Part shown: piece by piece, positions 1 to 11,778 of the stretch
How positions within the stretch are numbered: position 1 is the first letter of the stretch
How the letters are laid out: each line of letters starts with the position of its first letter
Assembly (NCBI GenBank): GCA_030410095.1
Contig: JAUFRC010000003.1
Location: forward strand, 248,001-312,000
Direction of reading: 5' to 3'
Length of the DNA: 64,000 nucleotides
DNA from: Paracoccus cavernae
Lineage (GTDB): Bacteria > Pseudomonadota > Alphaproteobacteria > Rhodobacterales > Rhodobacteraceae
Notes under the pieces: generated by a model
Database searches by the model: none
What the model was told of the DNA's origin: nothing
The model's input: only the letters and a program-made list of their open reading frames with translations
Translations under genes and position numbers: made by a program

Positions 1-1116
1 CGCGTTACGGCGGGGCCTGCAAGCGGGATGATGCAGATCAGCGCGGCCAGCAGGACGAATGCGGCGGGCAGGCTCGCGATCTGGGCGACAAATCCAAAAG
101 CGCGGGGCCGAGCAGGATGCCCGCATAGCCCACGGTCGTGACCGCGGCGATGGCAAGTGCGGGCGGCATGACGCTTTGGCGTCCCGCCGCGCTGAACAGC
201 ACCGGCACGATATTCGAGGCACCAAGCCCGATCAGCACGAAACCCGCCAGCGCAAGGCCGGTGAGGGGCGCGCCAAGCGTCAAAGGATGCCGAAGGCCGC
301 CAGAATCCCGCCGGCAATCAGGATTCTCGTGCTGCCGACGCGCAGGACGACCCGATCGCCGCTGAGCCTGCCGATGGTCATCGCCCCCGCGAAAAGCATA
401 TAGCCGATCCCGCTTTGCTCCGCGCCGAGCAGATCGCGCGCGACGATCAAAAGCGCGCCCCAATCGAGCACCGCCCCTCGACGAGGAAGGTGATCCCCGC
501 GAGGACCGCGATCAAAAGCACGGTGCCGCGCGGCCATGAAAAGGGCACGGGCTCTCCGGCTTTGGCACGCAGAAGATGGGGTGCGGCGAGGACGAGCATC
601 AAGAGCGACAGCAGACTCCCGCAGCCCGCAGCCCAGGCCGGAGCCATCCCGAGCGAGAGCAAAAGCGTCATGCCTGCCGCTCCGGCAAAGCCTCCGATGC
701 TGAACATGGCGTGGAAGCCCGACATCAGCGGGCGGGTGGCGTCGCGCTCGACCTCGACGGCATGGATATTGATCGCGACATCCAAAAGCCCGAGCGCCGC
801 GCCGAAAAAGGCCAGCGCCACCGCCAGCGCAACCGCGCTTCCGGCCAAGGCGAGCATGGGCAAAAGCACCACCAGACCCAAAGCGCCCGCAACGATCAGG
901 GGCCTGCTGCCGTGGCGCGAGGCCAGCCAGCCGGTCGCGGGCATCGCCACCAGAGAGCCCGCGCCGAGGCAGAGCAGCAAAAGCCCGATCCCGCATCATC
1001 GACGCCGACATTGGCCTTGGCGATCGGCACGAGGGCGCCCAACAGGCCATGGCGAAACCCGCGATGATGAAGCCGAGCCGCGTGGCGAGACGGGTTTTCG
1101 GGGTATCGTTCGACAT
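1..1116 (-). CDS. MFS transporter (YbjJ-like), frameshifted, runs off the left edge
   Basis: Inner-membrane major facilitator superfamily permease, probably an exporter of unknown substrate. The protein begins MSNDTPKTRLATRLGFIIAG at 1116, with a weak AAGGAT ribosome site upstream. The pieces in order carry hydrophobic helices and the intramembrane loop segment GWLASRHGSRPLIVAG. No single frame holds: the conserved protein moves between frames near 1045, 985, 480, 285 and 98, and each shift fits one lost base. No stop is reached by position 1, so the C-terminus lies outside the window. Family assignment is firm and the substrate is unknown. Confidence 0.75.
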
Positions 1117-1309
1117 GGGTGAAGATCCTTCGCGGCAGAAAGCGGGTCGGGGCGGGGCAGATCGGGCGCGGCCGGTCCCGAAGGGTTTGCTGCGCAGATT
1201 TCGCGCGAAGGCGGGCAGGCCGCAAGCGCTGATGGGGGTGGGGCGTCGATTTTCTGCCCGTTGCCGCCGTCTCTCCTGACCAAGGGCAGGGCCGTGCGGC
1301 GGGAAAGAG

Positions 1310-1338
1310 GCCGCCCGCAATCGCGCGACGCGGGCGGC
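1310..1338 (-). terminator. Hairpin terminator after the hexapeptide acetyltransferase
   Basis: A perfect 9-bp inverted repeat (GCCGCCCGC / GCGGGCGGC, 11-nt loop) lies 55 bp past the stop of the minus-strand gene ending at 1393. It is followed on that strand by CTCTTTCCC. The T-run is weak. A second imperfect hairpin sits at about 1344-1369. Confidence 0.45.
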
Positions 1339-1392
1339 GGCGTGTTCTGGGGCGGGTTCCCGCCAGAACGGATGGTTTCGCGGAGGGTCGCG

Positions 1393-2125
1393 TTTAGACG
1401 CGTTCCTCGCGCAGATCGACGGTGGCGGGGTGAAGGGCTCCACATCGACCATCTGCGCCACGCCGTTGAGAAACTCGGTCGGGGTCGAGGGGTCGAGATG
1501 GGCGAGCTGCCATGTCGCGAACCGCCACCAGCGCAGATGCAGCATGCGCGCGATGATGCCGGGCGGCAGGCGCATGCGGCGGATCACGGCGGGATTGCCC
1601 GCAACGATGGCATAGGGCGGGACGTTCTGGTCACGACCGCGCCCGCGCCGATGATCGCGCCGTCGCCGACCGTGACGCCTGCACGCACGATCGCGCCATG
1701 GCCGATCCAGACGTCATTGCCGATCGTGGTGACCTGCTCGCGGGTCGGGGGGCCGTTCTCGAAGGTGAAGGCCGCGCTGTGATAGCCCTCGGCGCCGGGG
1801 AATTTATGCCCCAGCGTGAAGATCCTGTCGCGCAGATAGAAGGCGGGCGAAGTCGAGGCCCAGGTCATCGGATGGTTCTGCCGCCCGATCTGGACATCCT
1901 CGCCGAACGAGCAATAGCGCCCGATCCGATCCGAGCCGCGGCGCAAAAGCCCGAGACCTGATAGGAGAACGCCCCGAGCTCGATCGAATTCTCGTAAACC
2001 GTCCATTTCAGGCTGGAGGGCGCCTCCAGCACCGTATGCTGCGGCATCGAGAATTCGGTGCCGCCGCCGCGCGGCAGAACCTCCACGCCGCGCTCCGCCA
2101 AGCCTTTGTAACTTACCATAACCAT
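1393..2125 (-). CDS. CatB-like hexapeptide-repeat O-acetyltransferase, frameshifted
   Basis: Xenobiotic/polysaccharide acyltransferase of the left-handed beta-helix family, which moves acetyl from acetyl-CoA to a hydroxyl. Hexapeptide coils are visible in IGRYCSFGEDVQIGRQNHP and in IGNDVWIGHGAIVRAGVTVG. The histidine-bearing NDVWIGHGA motif is typical of CatB-like enzymes. The protein starts MVMVSYKGLAERG at 2125, only 6 bp after the glycosyltransferase stop. It changes frame near 1950, 1610 and 1432, and ends ...DLREERV at 1393. Its coupling to a glycosyltransferase suggests it decorates a surface glycan. A role in chloramphenicol resistance is possible for the family but less likely here. 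Confidence 0.75.
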
Positions 2126-2131
2126 TGTCGT

Positions 2132-4782
2132 TCACTCCGTAGGCGACAGCATGGGTTTGGACGATTGCTGTGCCGTCTGCAGCGCCTCGGACGGGCGCAT
2201 ATTGGTATTGGTTTCACCGGCGGCCGCAAAATGGGCCAGAATATTGCCGGCGGGATCGGGACCGAGCGGGACCGCGACCCCTTGCGGCGCGGATTGCACG
2301 GCCGTGCCCTGTGCGCCCAGATCGAAGGCCAGAACCGGCAGGCCGGTCGCGATCGCCTCGTGGGTCGTATAGGAGAACGTCTCGGGCCAGACCGAGGGGA
2401 TCAGCCAATGGGTGACCCCGTAATGGGTCGCCAGATCGCCGATGTCGCGCGGCCGGTAGGGGCCGGTGACGGTGATTTCGGGCGGCAGGGCGTATTTCGG
2501 ATCGATCCGCCCGATCAGCACGAGGCCCGGACGCGGGGCTTGTGCCCGTTTGTCCGCCGCGCCAGCATTGGCGGGGGCGGTGATGCGCCGCGCGATCTCG
2601 GCCACGACCGCCGCGCCTTTGGGCTGGCCGATGCTGCCCAGAACGCCGATCACCGGCGGTGCGCCCTCTGCCGGTGCGGGAAGGGCGGCGACAGGCTCGA
2701 TGATCGAATGGGCGATCACGCGGATGCGCGGCGCGAGATCGGGCCAGACGGTCGCGACAATGGTGCGGCTGTCTTCGGAGAAGACCGTCAGATGGTCCGC
2801 CTTGGCGGCAAGGACATGCCAGGCCTCCTGCCAGACGCTCAGAGGGATCTGCACGCCTTTGCCGGTCACGAAGCGATGCGCGGGATCGATACGTCCGGCC
2901 ACCGGCACGCCGCGATAGACCCCGTCGGAATCGAGCAGCGTGTAGGAGGGCGAGATCGGCAGGAAGTCGTGGAAAAGAACGTCCAAAACGTCCTGGGCGC
3001 GGTGCATGCTGGCCATCAGGCGCGGCAATTCATGCGGGGCGCGGTCGCCCACGCCGCAGGAATAGATCAACCGGCGCTCGGGCAGGATATCGAGCAAGGC
3101 CGCGACAATCGCGAAATTGTCGGTGCTGCCGGTGGTGCGGCCCATGGGCGAGATCAGCTCGATCCGCCAGCGCCGCGCGCCGCCGATACGCAGCACGACT
3201 GCCGCTCCTGCGGCCTCGGGCGAAAGCTCTTGCGCGATCTTTTGTTCGAGATAGTGATCGGCCCCGCCGCCGAGCGAATGGGACAGATAGACGGGCACCA
3301 TCGGGCGGTCGGGGTCTTGCGCGCGCAGGCTGCCCGCCCAGGCGAGACCCAGCGCCAGACGGCTGGTCGCCAGCGGGTCGCGCGCGATAAAGTTCTGGAC
3401 GTCGGTGTCGAAGGCGGGATAGCGCCGCGTCACGATCTCGCCGTTTTGCAGGATGCGTGCCTGCTTTTCCGCCGAGCCGAAGCTCGATCCGCCGCGATGC
3501 TCGACAAAGAGGTTCTGCACCGCCACATGCCGGCCGCCCAAAGCGCGCACGCTTTGGCACCAGTCGACCTCTTCGCCATAGCCCTTGCCGAAAACCGTGT
3601 CGAATTGCGGGACTTTCTTGAGCCAGTCGCGCGCGATCGCCATGCAGAAACCGACGCCGGTCGGCACTTCGACCCAATCGGAGCCGAGATTGAACCGTGC
3701 CGCAACCGCGTCGATCGCATCACCCTGACCGGGCGCGAATTCCGACGGGCGGCAGATCTGGGGCACGTTGAAAATCTCGGCATCGCTCGACATCGGCGTG
3801 CTCGAGGCGATCTCGGGATCGCTGGTCAAAGGCGCGCATAGCCGGCCGACCCAGTTGTCGGGCAGGAAAGCATCCGAGTTGAGCAGAAGGATCGGCCCCG
3901 CGGCCTCGCGCTTGCTGCCCTGTTCGAGCGCCATGGCGAAACCGGCGTTGACGCTGCCGATAAAGCCGAGATTGACGGCATTCTCGATCACGTCGATTGC
4001 GGTGATGCGGCCCTGGCCCTGATGCGTGCGCGCGAAATCGCGCAGGAAAGGGCGGATGCGCGGATCGGTCGAGCAATCCTCGATCAGGATCAGCCGCACG
4101 TCGGTTTCGGTGGTGCGCAACAGGCGGTCGAGCGCCTCGGTCAGCAGTTCGAACGCATTATAGACCGGCAGGACAACGGTGATGTCGCTCGGGCAGGGCA
4201 GGTCCTTGGGCTTGGCGCTGTCGAGAATGCGCGGATCGAGCGGCTGGTCGACCACGACCGGATCGACAAAGCCGAGCGTGTTCTTGACGGTCGCGCGCGC
4301 CTTGCCCGAGCGCGTCAGCCGCCACCACAAGATCGCGGGCGTCGAGCGCAAAAGCGCGGCCAGAAAGCGCCGCTTCAGGCGCAGGTGCTCGCGCCGCGAG
4401 GCCATGCCGGGAACATCCAGCGCAAGCCGCTCTCCGGTTTCGCGCAGCACCGACAGGCGCGGGAGGGGTTGTCGCAGAGGCCCTGCCACGATGCGGGCAA
4501 GACCAGCTCGAAGCCGCAGGCCGCGGGTAGGCCGGTCGCGCGCTGGACATCCTCGCGCAGGAGCTGGGGCTGGGTGGTGATTTTCAGCCCGGGCAGGGTC
4601 AGCGTGATCTCTTTGGCATGGGCCCAGCCTTGAATGCGGACGCGGCCCTGTGCGAATTCGGCGCGGTCGACAAAGCCGATCGGTTGCCCTTCTTCGCCAA
4701 TCCGGTGCGGTCCCGAAGAGGTTTTGGCATGGGTCGTGGCATAGCGGTGGAAGACGGCGCGCAGGCGGTGGGACATGCTCAT
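2132..4782 (-). CDS. Two-domain glycosyltransferase (GT2 plus GT4-like), one frameshift
   Basis: Large cytoplasmic glycosyltransferase of about 880 residues, likely for capsule or O-antigen assembly. A short N-terminal domain (GFVDRAEFAQGRVRIQGWA) precedes a GT-A domain with ITVVLPVYNAFELLTEAL, the ILLLNSDAF metal/nucleotide-sugar motif and FGKGYGEEVDWC. The C-terminal third is GT-B/GT4-like, with GSIGQPKGAAVV and the E-x7-E-type PETFSYTTHEAIATGLP. The frame breaks once near 4480. The start is MSMSHRLRAVFHRY at 4782. The acetyltransferase follows 6 bp downstream, so the two form an operon. Donor and acceptor sugars cannot be read from sequence. Confidence 0.85.
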
Positions 4783-5250
4783 ATCCGTGATCCGATCATT
4801 GCACTGGAAGAATGTCTTTGCGGGCTGGATTGACGAGCCTGTCGAATTGGGGTGGTGCGCAAAATGTATTAATCCCTATGCCGGAAAGTGTCCGGTTGAT
4901 CGGAGTGGCCATAGGCCATGCTGTGCCTATGAAAGCTTCTGTTAAACATAGGCGATCTGAAATCTATAGGGAAAATTTCGAAATTCGTTCCCGCTAAGCG
5001 GAATAATTCCGAAGTAAGAATGGTCAAAAAGACCAATTAAAAGATCATATACGGCATATAGGAATTGGCCGCGATTTGGCTTCGGCCTTTGCCCGCCCAT
5101 CCTTGCAAAGCAGCGCGCCAGCGCTGCCCGAAAAAGGGCGGGGCGCAGCAGGGGGCGGGTCCCGAACCGACGGGCAGATGCGGCTGCATCATGTCGGGGC
5201 GACTCTATGTTGATGGGCCGCATCTTGCGCAGATACGGCCCGTCTGGCTC
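4783..5250. other. AT-richer intergenic region upstream of the glycosyltransferase
   Basis: No convincing gene is present. The stretch is noticeably AT-richer than its neighbours and probably holds the glycosyltransferase promoter. It contains CATAGGC at 4910-4916, its inverted copy GCCTATG at 4925-4931 and a third copy at 4947-4953. The same heptamer recurs at 6124-6130, upstream of the sulfotransferase gene. Confidence 0.4.
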
Positions 5251-6035
5251 TCAGAGAATGTCGCGGCGCAAGTAATCGTAGTAACGCGCGCGGAATTCGT
5301 CGTTGAGCGCCGATGACTGCTTCTGGATCGAGGGAGAGCGGACAGGCCAGGAGCTGCCGTCTTCTCCGGCGAAGGCGGCAATCGTGTCGAGGACGGCGCG
5401 GGGTCTTCGACAAGGTTCTCATAAGAAACATGAAGATAGGGATATCCGAACGCCGCGGCGAACATCGCGATGCTGCTGTTGTCGGCCTGAATCGCGTCGA
5501 TAATGGCCGTGAGCTGGCGCGCGTCGAACTGGACCACGACATCATCGCCTACACCGGCCTGATTGCTGGTCCATTTCCGAGTTTGCAGCGCGATCTGATA
5601 GGAAATCGCCTGACCGATCAGGTCTTCGCGCGTGATGTGGATGACCTTCATGCCGCCGCGATACATGCCCGCGATGCCGAAACGCTGGAGCATCATAAGC
5701 TGGTCGGCAGAAGCTTTGAAACCATAGCTCGTCCGGTCGGCTCCAAAGGTTTTGCCTGCCGAAACCATATATTCCGAGAGCGACGTCGTTCCCCACTGCT
5801 CGCTGCTTTTCACGACGCTGTCGAAATTCAGCTGTTCGTGGAAGCCTCCGAAATAGGGCGTCGCCCGCAGGTAATCCGCCAAAAGATTGGAGCCGCAGCG
5901 ATTGGTGAAGCCCATGCAGTAAAGCGGAGTTTCAAAGATTTCCGTGCCGTCGTAGTAGGCCGCGCGACCGAAGCGCTTTTTGAGGTTCTCCTCGTGAGTG
6001 CCGGTGCGGGAAAGATGGGTCTTAAAGCTCATCAT
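5251..6035 (-). CDS. Stf0-type sulfotransferase, one frameshift
   Basis: PAPS-dependent sulfotransferase related to the trehalose sulfotransferase Stf0. It would move sulfate onto a sugar or glycolipid hydroxyl. The N-terminal PAPS 5'-phosphate loop is CMGFTNRCGSNLLADYLRAT, and FGGFHEQLNFDS, MKVIHITREDLIGQAISYQ and HVSYENLVEDP follow the family order. After ENLVEDP the frame is lost near 5400, where CCCC reads as CCC. Restored, the tail runs RAVLDTIAAF...YYDYLRRDIL and stops at 5251. Length is about 260 residues. Its proximity to a glycosyltransferase and an acetyltransferase suggests surface glycan modification. Confidence 0.8.
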
Positions 6036-6194
6036 GGCCTCGAGTGTTTCTTATTGCTTCACGCAATAGAGGTGAACGGGCCTGGATGACAAGGCGAATA
6101 TAGCGTTCCCAACCAGCAGTTGGCATAGGCATATAGGATTAATCGGCGCTTTGGGCGGATAGGCGCTGCTTTGGGCAATGGGCGCCATCAGGCA

Positions 6195-6224
6195 TTAAAA
6201 AACCCGCCCTGATCGGGGCGGGTT
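6195..6224 (-). terminator. Rho-independent terminator of ade
   Basis: The stem AACCCGCCC (6201-6209) pairs with GGGCGGGTT (6216-6224) around a 6-nt loop. On the minus strand it is followed by TTTTTTAAT, which is A-rich at 6195-6200 on the plus strand. It lies 24 bp past the ade stop. Confidence 0.85.
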
Positions 6225-6247
6225 CGGGAACGGGCGAGGGCGTTGCC

Positions 6248-7954
6248 TCAGCCTGCGATAATCTCGAATTTGCGGACGTCGACCATGCCGCGATCGGTGA
6301 TCTTCAGGGCGGGGATCACCGGCAATGCGAGAAAGCCGAGCTGCAGGAACGGCTCTTCGATGCCGATCCCGAGGCTGCGCGCCGCGCCGCGCAGGGCGAC
6401 CATGTGGTCGCGCACGGCCTCGTAGGGCTCGAGGCTCATGAGGCCCGCGACCGGCAGCGCGATCTCGGCCAGAATGGTGCCGTCGCGCACCACGACAAAG
6501 CCGCCCTCAAGCGCGCTCAGCCGGTTAACGGCGACCGCCATATCGGCGTAATCCGCGCCGACGGCGATGATGTTGTGGTGGTCGTGGCACACGGTCGAGG
6601 CGATCGCGCCGGCCTCCATCCCGAAGCCGCGCACGAAGCCGTTGGCGATATTGCCGTTCTTGCCGTGCCGCTCGACCACGGTGATGCGCATCAGGTCGCG
6701 CGCGGGATCAGGGCCTTGTCGCCCGAGACGATCGCGATGTCTTCGTGCAGATGCTCGGTGATGATCTTGCCTTCGAGGATGCCGATGACGTCGGTGCGGC
6801 TGTCGTTGCTGGTGGTGCGGAAATCGGCGGCGGTGACCGCTGGCGCCTTGACCGAGCGGCGGCCGATCTCGTGTTGCGGTGCGCGCAGGGCAAAGGCGGC
6901 CTCGGTGACCTCGCGCCCGCCGGCCAGAACCAGCTGCGCATGGCAACCCTCGAGGCTGTCGATCGCCACGATATCGGCGCGCAGGCCCGGCGCGATCAGC
7001 CCGCGATCCTTGAGCCCGAAAGCCTCGGCCGCCGAAAGCGAGGCGGCGCGGTAGGCGGCCAGCGGGCTCGTTCCCAGCGCGATCAGGCGGCGGATCATAT
7101 AGTCGAGATGGCCGTGCTCGGCGATGTCGAGCGGATCCGGTCGTCGGTGCACAGACACATATAGGCGCTGGTCGCATCGTTGAGACAGGGTTGCAGCGCG
7201 TCGAGATCCTTGGAGACCGAGCCCTCGCGGATCAGGACGCGCATGCCTTTGCGCAGCTTTTCCAGCGCCTCTTCGGCGGTCGTCGCCTCGTGTTCCGTGC
7301 GGATGCCGGCGGCGATATAGGCGTTGAGGTCAAGCCCGCTCACCTGCGGGCAGTGCCCGTCGATATGGCGGCCGGCAAAGAGCGCGAGTTTGTCCAAGAC
7401 CGGCGGGTCGCAATGGATGACGCCGGGATAATTCATGAACTCCGCCAGCCCGATTCCGAGGGATGGCCCATCAGCGGCTTGAGGTCGCCCGCCTCGATCC
7501 TCGCGCCCGAGGTTTCCATATCGGTCGAGGGCACGCAGGAGGACAGCTGCACGCGCAGGTCCATCAGCAGATGCTCCGAGGCGTTCTGGAACCAGCGGAT
7601 CCCGTCGGTGCCGATGACATTGGCCAGCTCGTGGGGGTCGCAAATTGCGGTGGTGACGCCGCGCGGCGTGACGCAGCGGTCGAATTCATGCGGGGTGACG
7701 AGGCTGCTTTCGACATGGAGATGGGTGTCGATGAAGCCCGGCACGAGGATGAGCCCGCTCACGTCGATCTCGCGCTTGCCTTCGTAGCTGGCGCAGGTGC
7801 CGACGATGCGGTCGCCGCAGATCGCGACATCACCTTCGAGCAGGATGCCGGTCACGAGATCGAACACCCGTCCGCCCTTGAGCACGAGATCGGCCTTTTC
7901 GCGGCCATGGGCCTGCGCGATCCGGGTCTCGAGGGGCTGGGGTGTCGGGGTCAT
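6248..7954 (-). CDS. ade: Adenine deaminase, three frameshifts
   Basis: Adenine deaminase (adenine + H2O to hypoxanthine + NH3) of the amidohydrolase superfamily, cytoplasmic, purine salvage. The N-terminal piece carries the metal-binding PGFIDTHLHVESSLVTPHEF, then ICDPHELANVIG and MDLRVQLSSCVPSTDMETSG. The middle has GHCPQVSGLDLNAYIAAGI and EHEATTAEEALEKLRKGM. The C-terminal piece carries GAIASTVCHDHHNIIAVG, the adenine deaminase signature. The frame changes near 7460, 7140 and 6690; at 7140 a lost G in DRDPLDIAEHG explains the break. Full length of about 570 residues matches the family. It starts MTPTPQPLETRIAQ at 7954 and stands alone with its own terminator. Confidence 0.93.
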
Positions 7955-8159
7955 GGCGGTCTCCGGTGGGTGATGGGCTGGTGGTTGGCTGGCCGGTTGC
8001 GGACGGTCCGGCTGGGCAGTTCAATTCCGAGTTGAGCCATTATGGCGCAGTCGGGGAAAACGGCCATAAGCGGCAGCTGTCTCGGTGTGCCTTGTTGCGC
8101 CGGTGCGGCCGGTCCGCGAAACGGGGCCAGACCGCACGGGTTCTGGCGCGGAAGCGGGG

Positions 8160-9325
8160 TTAAAGCCCCGGCGGCCGGACCGCGACGTCCGCAGGAGGCG
8201 GCAGCGGTGGTTCAAGCTCTGTGGGGTCGGGCGGGATTTCGGTGTCGCGGGGATGGGTTTCGATCTCGCGCTGCCATTCGCGCCAGATCGAGACCAGAAG
8301 CGCCATCAGCACGGGGCCGACAAAAGCCCCAGAATGCCCATGGTTTTCACGCCGCCGATCAGTCCGAAGAAGGTCGGCAGGAACGGCAGCTTCACCGGCC
8401 CGCCAACCAGCATCGGGCGGATGGTTTTGTCGACGACGAAAAGCTCGATCGCGCCCCAGAGGAACAGCCCGATCCCCGCAACCGTCGAGCCGCTCGCCAC
8501 GAGATAGATCGAGATCAGCGTGAAGGACAAAGGCGCGCCGCCCGGCACCAGCGCCATGAAGCCGGTGATGACCCCGAAGGCGACCGGCGAGGGCACGCCC
8601 GCGATCCAATAGGCCATGCCCAGAATGACGCCTTCGCCAAGCGCGATCAGCGTCATCCCGGTCAGGGTCGAGCTGATGGTCGCGGGCACGACGCGCGAAA
8701 GCCGGTTCCAGCGCTCGGGCAGGATGCGCTGGCCGACGCGGTCGATCTGCTCGACGATTTTTCGCCGTCGCGGTAGAGCACGAAAAGCGTGATCAGCGTG
8801 AACAGGGTCGTCAGCGCCATATGGGCGGTCATGGCGCCCGCCGTGACCACGCCGCGGTAGAAACTGGCGATGTTCGAGCCGCTGACGGCCTGTGTCAGAT
8901 GTCCGATCGCGCCGGGCTGGCCGATGAAGGTCTGCCATTGCTCGTCGAGCCAATCGCCGATCTGGGGATGCGCAGCATCCAGCCTGGGGTCGGCGCGCCG
9001 GTGACATTGACCTCGAGCGCCCAGTAAAGCCAGGCCCGCACCTCTTCGACGGCATAGAAAAGCGCGATGCTCATGGGCACGACGATCACGCAAAGGATCG
9101 TCAGGATCATTGCCGCCGCGCTGAGGGTTTTGCCGAGGCCCAGCCCGTGGACCAGACGCTGGCGGATCGACCAGCTGGCCACCGCCATCACGGTCGCGGC
9201 AAGCACGGGTACAAGGAAACTGTGGAAGAAATAGACCGAGGCGATCAGGATCAGCAGCAACAGCCAACGGGCTGCCGAAACATCGGTAATCAGCGGACTA
9301 CGGTATCGCGTTTTTGTCGAGCTCA
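8160..9325 (-). CDS. AI-2E/PerM family transporter, three frameshifts
   Basis: Polytopic inner-membrane protein of the AI-2E family (PF01594, YhhT/PerM/TqsA type). Members export small molecules or act as ion antiporters. The start is MSSTKTRYRSPL at 9325, with GGACGG just upstream. Conserved stretches are GEGVILGMAYWIAGVPSP, TGFMALVPGGAPLSF and FFGLIGGVKTMGILGL. Pieces switch frame near 8965, 8765 and 8310. The C-terminus is a proline-rich cytoplasmic tail ending at 8160. Family is sure; cargo is unknown. Confidence 0.85.
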
Positions 9326-9503
9326 TCAATTTCCGTCCAAGTGCTGACCCCACCCTAGTCCTGCGCGCGCGAAAGCCCAAGCACTGATCGGCAGGCCGCG
9401 GCGCTTATCTTTCGTCGCAAAGATGAAGATGGCGTGAATCTTCGGGTTTCCGGCGCGATTTCCGGCGATGATGATGAAAACGTGAACGGATTTTGCCGCA
9501 TTC

Positions 9504-9531
9504 AGGACCCGATCCGGCGGGATCGGGTCCT
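9504..9531 (-). terminator. Hairpin downstream of the FUSC gene
   Basis: A perfect 12-bp inverted repeat (AGGACCCGATCC / GGATCGGGTCCT, loop GGCG) lies 72 bp past the stop of the minus-strand gene ending at 9603. No T-run follows. It is likely a transcription terminator or mRNA 3'-end structure. Confidence 0.5.
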
Positions 9532-9602
9532 GTGCGTCGCGATGCGCGCGCGGGTCAGGCGCAGGTCGGTGGTGGGGCAGGCGCGGGGCTTGCGTTGCTG
9601 CC

Positions 9603-11515
9603 TCAGGCTTTGCGGATGCGCCGCAGCTCGGTCAGTTCGGCGGCCATTGCGTCGATCAGCGCGGCCTCGGCGGTCAGACCGGCCTCGGCCAGACGATGCG
9701 CGAGCATGGTGAAGGTGCGCAGGAAACGGTCGGAATCCTTGCTGGTCGCGGCGATGCGGTTCAGGCAGGCATGGACCGCGCGCCGGATCGAGGGCGCGAG
9801 ATCGGCGCGCTGGTCGAGCCGCTTGAGCAGGAAAACCACCTCGGCCAGATGCATCGTCACGAAGCCCTTGTGCATGGTCACGGCCGCTTTCTCATAGCGC
9901 CCGCCTTCGAGCGAGGCCCAATAGGCGATCTTGAGGAAACGCGCGCAGAAACTGAGCCGCCATTCTTCCTGCGCGAGGGTGAGACGGCGCATGCGGGCGA
10001 TTTCCTGCAGGTCGCGCTTGATCATCGACCACAGGGATTTGCGCCGCGCGCGGGCGTCGGTCGGGAAGACGAAGACGAATGCGAGATAGCCCAAAGCGCC
10101 GCCCGAGGCGGCCATCAGGCCCTTCCAGACCGGGAAAATCCCTCCTGATAGGTCGTGTAGCTGGGGCTGAGCAGCAAGAACAGCGTGATCGCATAATCGG
10201 GTGCAGAGAGCGACATGCGGCGGTGCGAGCGGATGAAGGCAAAGCTCGCCAGTGCCGGAAGCAGCGACAAAAGCTGGCCCTCGGGGCTGGAGAAGACGGG
10301 CCAGAGCAGCATCTCGGTCGCAATGGCGACGGCGGCGGCGGCAAACTGGCCTTTGACGACATCCAGCATCTTGCGCGTGGGCGTGACGCCGGTGGTCGCC
10401 AGCGCCATGCCGATCGCGGCGCTGACCAGCGGATATTGGAACACCGGATTGCCGGTCACGATCCAGCCGATCGACAAAAGGCCGAGAACGAGGAAGATCC
10501 GCAGACCGCCCTCGGTCGCGCCGCGCCAGTCGAGCGCATAGCGGCGGCGCTCCTTGCGGGTGATGCGCAGGCTGCCCTGCTCCTGCCCGAGATTGGTGAT
10601 CGCCGCCTGAAGCGAGACCAGCGCCTCTTCGAGGACGGGATCTTCGGTCTGGGCGATCAGCTTGCGCAGCCCCGAGGCCATGCCCGCGAAGTCGTTCTGC
10701 CCGTGCAGACGCGCGGCCAGATCGCTCAGACCTTGGGCCAGGGCGGGCGAGGGCGGATGCTGCTCGGCGGCGAAAAGCAGGTTCACCAGCGCGGGCAGGA
10801 GCGGCTCGACATGGCCCGCGCGGATGCGGCGCCCATTGGCCGAGAGGGTTTCGAGCTCGTTTTGCAGGAGCGAGGCGGCGGTCACGAGGCGCGCGAAAGC
10901 GGCTTGGTCGCGCCGGTTGGTCCCGCCCTGCGCCATGCCTGCCTGTTGCAGGATATCGGCGCTCAGACGGCGCATCTTGAGCTGGATCTCGTTGTCGCCG
11001 CGGTTCATGCGCGACAGATAGGCCCAGATCACGCCGGTCATCGCCCCGATCAGCACGGTGAGGATGCGGTCCATTGCGACCGCGCGCACGGTGTCGGGGT
11101 TGAAGGGGCTGAGCACGATCACGATGATCGCCGAATAGCCCGCAAGCACCGTCCCGTAAGAGCGGTAGGAGCGTTGCAGCGAGCCGATGAAAACCATGAG
11201 GCTGGCCCAAAGCGCGAGGGCAAACAGCTCGAAGCCGATATGGCCGCCGCCGAACCAGGCGACCAGCGCGCCGAAGGTCGAGCCGATGATCGTGCCGATA
11301 AAGCGGTAGGAGGATTTCTCGATGATCTGGCCGCGCGTCGGTTGCAGCGTCACGAAAACCGTGATCGCGGCCCATTGCGGATGCTCGAAGCGCAGGGCCC
11401 AGGCGAGCAAAAGGGCGACAAAGGCTGCGCCCGAGACTTGCAGCCCCTGGATCAGTTTGGGGCGGTCGAAACCAAGCCGTTCAAGCAGTTTCGGAAATGA
11501 AGTGAGGGCGGGCAT
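9603..11515 (-). CDS. FUSC/YccS-type membrane protein, one frameshift
   Basis: Inner-membrane protein of the fusaric acid resistance/YccS class (FUSC-like), related to aromatic acid efflux proteins. It has two blocks of helices, AAITVFVTLQPTRGQIIEKS followed by FIGTIIGSTFGALVAWFGGG, and after residue 350 a second block (FQYPLVSAAIGMALATTG, TRKMLDVVKGQFAAAAVAIA). A long cytoplasmic helical region separates them. The frame breaks near 10140, after LLLSPSYTTYQEG. The tail from there to 9603 is mostly helical and soluble. The chosen start is MPALTSFPKLLERLG at 11515. Confidence 0.8.
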
Positions 11516-11778
11516 GATGGCCGGGGCAATCTCGCGGAAGGGGGTGGCGGATCGCAGGATGCGCCGGAACTGCCCGAAGGCGGGCGGCTTTGCGCATAGA
11601 CCCCGACCAAAGCCGCAACAAGAGCGGCCTTGGTGGCGCTCTGCGGCAATTCGCCACGCTACGGGGCAGGGTCCGCCGCGGCTGCCGTTATGCCTGAATT
11701 TTGGGCAGGTTGTGCATAAAGCGGGCAGTGCGGGCGCGGGGATCCGGCCCGCCGCGCCCGCGCTGTTGCCCTGTCGGA

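Noticed and set aside
2036..3841. 601-codon open frame on the plus strand
   Set aside because: It is antisense to the conserved glycosyltransferase and is a product of GC-rich third positions; it is rich in R, G, Q and H and has no conserved motif.
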